DNA of 16,382 nucleotides, taken from an uncultured Collinsella sp. (GTDB taxonomy: Bacteria > Actinomycetota > Coriobacteriia > Coriobacteriales > Coriobacteriaceae). The stretch is taken from assembly GCA_900549085.1 (NCBI GenBank), contig URMO01000045.1, positions 1-16,382 of the forward strand, written 5' to 3'. The notes beneath the pieces were generated by a model. The model did not search any database, was not told the DNA's origin, and saw nothing but the letters and a program-made list of their open reading frames with translations. This document shows, in pieces, positions 14,076 to 16,382 of this stretch (its first letter is position 1; the number at the start of each line of letters is the position of its first letter). Made by a program: the position numbers and the translations under genes.

Positions 14076-15242
14076 TTACTCGGCGTCGGTCTCCTCGTCC
14101 TTCTTCTCGGAAGGAAGCGGGGTAACCTCGATCTCGACGCCCAGAGTCTCAGCAGCAGACTTCATGGACAGGGAGATACGACGACGGTCGAGGTCGATCT
14201 CCATGACCTTGACCTGAACCTTGTCGCCCACGTGGGTGACCTGAGAAGGCTGGTCGACGTGCTTGTTGGCCATCTCGGAGATGTGCACCAGGCCCTCGAT
14301 GCCCTCGCCCAGGTCGACGAAAGCGCCGAACGGGACAAGCTTGGTCACAGTGCCCTCGACGATAGCGCCGACGGGGTACTTCTTGACCAGTGCGCGCCAC
14401 GGATCCTCGGTGGTCTGCTTGAGACCCAGGGAGATGCGCTCGCGGTTGAGATCGACGTCGAGAACCTCGACCTCGACCTCCTGGCCGACCTTGACAACCT
14501 CGGAAGGATGGTTGACGTGGTTCCAGGAGAGCTCGGAGATGTGGATGAGGCCGTCGATGCCGCCGAGGTCGACGAAGGCGCCGAAGTCGACGATGGAGGA
14601 AACGGTGCCCTGGAGACGCATGCCAGACTTGAGCTTGGACAGGATCTCGGAGCGCTCGGCCTTACGGGACTCCTCGAGCACGACGCGACGGGAGAGGACG
14701 ACGTTGTTGCGGTTGCGGTCCATCTCGATAACGCGGGCCTCGATGCGGGTGCCCATGTAGGAGGTGAGGTCCTTGACGCGACGGAGGTCGACGAGGGAAG
14801 CGGGCAGGAAGCCACGCAGGCCGATGTCGAGGATCAGGCCGCCCTTGACAACCTCGATAACCTCGCCCTCGACGTTCTCGCCGGAGTTGAACTTCTCCTC
14901 GATGCGGTTCCAAGCACGCTCGTACTCGGCACGCTTCTTGGACAGGACCAGACGACCGTCCTTGTCCTCCTTCTGGAGAACCAGAGCCTCGATGGGATCA
15001 CCGAGTGCAACGATGTCTGCAGGGTTAGCGTCCTTGCGGATGGACAGCTCGCGGACCGGGATAACGCCCTCGGACTTGAATCCGATGTCAACGAGCACCT
15101 CGTCATGCTCGATCTTAACGACAGTGCCGTTAACAAGATCGCCCTCATCAAAGTCGGTAATCGTACCGTCGATGAGGTTGTTCATCTCCTCCTCGTTGAC
15201 ATCGTCAAGAGAGAAAATGGACGAGTTCTGAATCTCACTCAA
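14076..15242 (-). CDS. rpsA: 30S ribosomal protein S1 (four S1 domains, TTG start)
   Basis: S1 binds mRNA on the small ribosomal subunit and helps initiation. The 388 residues carry four OB-fold S1 domains at about 34-102, 121-185, 207-275 and 292-360. Domains 3 and 4 show the strong signature DFGAFVDLGGIDGLIHISELS and its near copy PFGAFVDLGEGIEGLVHISEM (each with breaks elsewhere). Four domains is the usual actinobacterial form, against six in E. coli. An acidic tail (SEKKDEETDAE) ends the protein. The start is TTG at 15242, with AAAGGGG 7 bases upstream; the next ATG is residue 20. The gene is monocistronic, with its own terminator and a leader of about 125 bases that could fold over the ribosome binding site. 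Confidence 0.95.
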   Translation of the reverse strand: MSEIQNSSIFSLDDVNEEEMNNLIDGTITDFDEGDLVNGTVVKIEHDEVLVDIGFKSEGVIPVRELSIRKDANPADIVALGDPIEALVLQKEDKDGRLVLSKKRAEYERAWNRIEEKFNSGENVEGEVIEVVKGGLILDIGLRGFLPASLVDLRRVKDLTSYMGTRIEARVIEMDRNRNNVVLSRRVVLEESRKAERSEILSKLKSGMRLQGTVSSIVDFGAFVDLGGIDGLIHISELSWNHVNHPSEVVKVGQEVEVEVLDVDLNRERISLGLKQTTEDPWRALVKKYPVGAIVEGTVTKLVPFGAFVDLGEGIEGLVHISEMANKHVDQPSQVTHVGDKVQVKVMEIDLDRRRISLSMKSAAETLGVEIEVTPLPSEKKDEETDAE

Positions 15243-15247
15243 AGGTG

Positions 15248-15270
15248 GACCCCTTTCGAACTACGGGGCC
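15248..15270 (-). promoter_or_regulatory. Possible Shine-Dalgarno-masking hairpin in the rpsA leader
   Basis: On the minus strand GGCCCC (15270-15265) can pair with GGGGTC (15253-15248), with one G-U, around an 11-base loop. The second arm includes the Shine-Dalgarno AAAGGGG (15256-15250), so the fold would hide it. This fits translational autocontrol of S1 but is a hand-drawn pairing. Confidence 0.35.
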
Positions 15271-15373
15271 CCGATTGCTAGGACCTACAGAAGGGTGCGA
15301 CAAGCACACAACGTTTAGGAACACTCGGGAGCCGACAGATACTAATGTGACGCTTATGCAATCACGTTCGTAT

Positions 15374-15402
15374 AGGTTACGGGGAAATCATTTCGATTTC
15401 AA
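15374..15402 (-). promoter_or_regulatory. Probable rpsA promoter
   Basis: On the minus strand TTGAAA (15402-15397) and TAACCT (15379-15374) are 17 bases apart, placing the start near 15367 and giving a leader of about 125 bases before the TTG. Confidence 0.4.
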
Positions 15403-15556
15403 GCGTGAACTGCGATTTTTTACTCGTATGGAGACTTTTTCGCAATCTTGTGGACGACCGTCTCCATAAATTGACGATAGGCAGTTAGGCATACGGCTTT
15501 GGGGTAAAGTATCCGGAGCAACGATTCTGGAACGATTTATCGAGAAAGGTGCCCGC
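15403..15556. other. Upstream region of the HAD gene with a 9-bp dyad
   Basis: This is part of the 314-base gap between the divergent rpsA and HAD genes. It holds TATGGAGAC (15427-15435) and GTCTCCATA (15460-15468), exact reverse complements 24 bases apart, then TTGACG at 15471. No fully convincing plus-strand promoter is visible. No gene is supported here. Confidence 0.4.
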
Positions 15557-16315
15557 GTGCTCAAAGCAGTCGTTTTCGATATGGACGAGACGCTTCTTAG
15601 CATCAACCTCAACGCGTTCATCCTTCGCTATTTTAAGGATGTCTCGTCGATGCTCGCGGATATCGGACGACGCAGCCGCGGTGGCACGATGGCGCGCCTC
15701 GGCACCATCCTGGTCGACCTCAACGCCAACCGCCGAAGCGGCACGGACAACCGCACCAATCTTGAGTTTTACCGCACCGAGGTCGAGCGTAGGTGCGGCA
15801 TCTGCCTCTCCGATCCCCTCATCTATGAGGCGTTTACCTACTACGACCGCGAAGTGCTTCCGCACAAGAATGACGATGTCATCAACGCCCACGCCATGCC
15901 GGGCGCACACGCCGCTCTCCAGGCCGTACAGGATGCAGGGCTGCGCTGCGCGCTCTTTACCAACCCCAGCTTTCCGCAGGGGGCCATCGAGTGCCGCATG
16001 GGCTGGGGCGACCTGGCCGACGCCCCCTTTGAGCTCGTGACGCACATGGGAAACACCACCCGCTGCAAGCCCGATGCCACCTATTATCTTGAACAGCTTC
16101 AGGTGATGGGGCTCGAGCCGCACGAGGTCCTTATGGTGGGCAACGATCCCAAGCGCGACTTCCCCAGCCCCGCCTGCGGCATTCAAACTGCCTATGTTGG
16201 CCAGGGAAAACCCAGCCGAGCCACCTGGTGCGGAACCATGGAAGACTTCGCCCGCGACTTTAACGCCGTAGTCGAAGCCTTCTACGAACATCAAGTAGCC
16301 GACGAACTGTCATAG
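15557..16315 (+). CDS. HAD-superfamily hydrolase (GTG start)
   Basis: This 252-residue cytoplasmic protein has the haloacid dehalogenase phosphatase motifs: FDMDET at 7-12 with nucleophile D8 and acid D10, LFTN at 133-136 with T135 (motif II), K171 in CKPD (motif III), and VGNDPKRDF at 194-202 with D197 and D201 binding magnesium (motif IV). A helical cap occupies about 15-110 between motifs I and II, placing it with C1-cap members. The substrate is unknown and HAD phosphatases are broad. The GTG at 15557 has AAAGG 7 bases upstream, and the next residues LKAVVFDMDET are the expected family start. It is divergent from rpsA and followed by a cut palindromic repeat. Confidence 0.88.
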   Translation: MLKAVVFDMDETLLSINLNAFILRYFKDVSSMLADIGRRSRGGTMARLGTILVDLNANRRSGTDNRTNLEFYRTEVERRCGICLSDPLIYEAFTYYDREVLPHKNDDVINAHAMPGAHAALQAVQDAGLRCALFTNPSFPQGAIECRMGWGDLADAPFELVTHMGNTTRCKPDATYYLEQLQVMGLEPHEVLMVGNDPKRDFPSPACGIQTAYVGQGKPSRATWCGTMEDFARDFNAVVEAFYEHQVADELS

Positions 16316-16357
16316 GACCCCTCCCACCAAACAAAATAGCGCCGCAGGTTGAGAAAA

Positions 16358-16382
16358 ATGTGACAAATAGACCGTCCCTTGT
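16358..16382. repeat. Partial REP-like palindrome at the window edge
   Basis: ATGTGACAAATAGACCGTCCC resumes the 8239-8269 palindrome with a few changes, preceded by AAAAA (16354-16358). The window ends inside the second arm. In the minus direction it would be a hairpin followed by TTTTT, so it may terminate a gene entering from the right. Confidence 0.55.

Noticed and set aside
13815..15281. A 488-codon open frame on the plus strand, rich in Asp, Leu and Val
   Set aside because: It is the antisense shadow of rpsA; the S1 domains on the other strand are unmistakable.

Overview
The window looks like chromosomal DNA of a Coriobacteriia gut actinobacterium, most likely Collinsella. This is an inference from the G+C-rich codon usage, the protein repertoire, frequent TTG/GTG starts and intergenic palindromes of a kind I associate with that genus. 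No database search was run. There are 13 protein-coding genes, one of them cut by the left edge, plus the RNase P RNA gene. There are no tRNAs, CRISPR arrays or intact insertion sequences.

Region 1 (1-5063, all minus strand) is a molybdenum block. The molybdate ABC importer modA-modB-modC reads leftward off the window edge from one promoter, which carries a clear 10+11+10 dyad operator. Just upstream, a separate two-gene operon moeA-mogA/moaB performs the last steps of molybdenum cofactor synthesis and ends in its own terminator. The importer supplies molybdate and MoeA/MogA insert it into molybdopterin. ModB is unusual: a signal peptide and an extracytoplasmic domain of about 185 residues precede the permease.

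Region 2 (5064-7745, plus strand) holds a CLC-family anion transporter with fluoride-type (CLC-F) sequence signatures, followed by a diacylglycerol-kinase-like lipid kinase.

Region 3 (7746-11763, minus strand) holds a small GGQ release-factor-like protein bracketed by two palindromic repeats, xanthine phosphoribosyltransferase (xpt), a 12-helix drug-efflux-like MFS transporter, and O-acetylhomoserine sulfhydrylase (metY) with a good promoter and terminator.

Region 4 (11764-13378) has a small cysteine-rich C_GCAxxG_C_C protein on the plus strand. It converges on a YigZ/IMPACT-family protein with a TTG start, and the two are separated by a strong terminator. Between yigZ and rnpB lies an unexplained 99-bp fold-back element.

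Region 5 (13379-16382) has rnpB, ribosomal protein S1 (rpsA, TTG start, Shine-Dalgarno sequence apparently able to be buried in a hairpin), a divergent HAD-family phosphatase, and at the right edge a cut copy of the same palindrome family seen in region 3.

The candidates most worth following are the modB fusion, the mod operator, the three related palindromes (two flanking the release-factor-like gene), the fold-back element beside rnpB, and the S1 leader hairpin.
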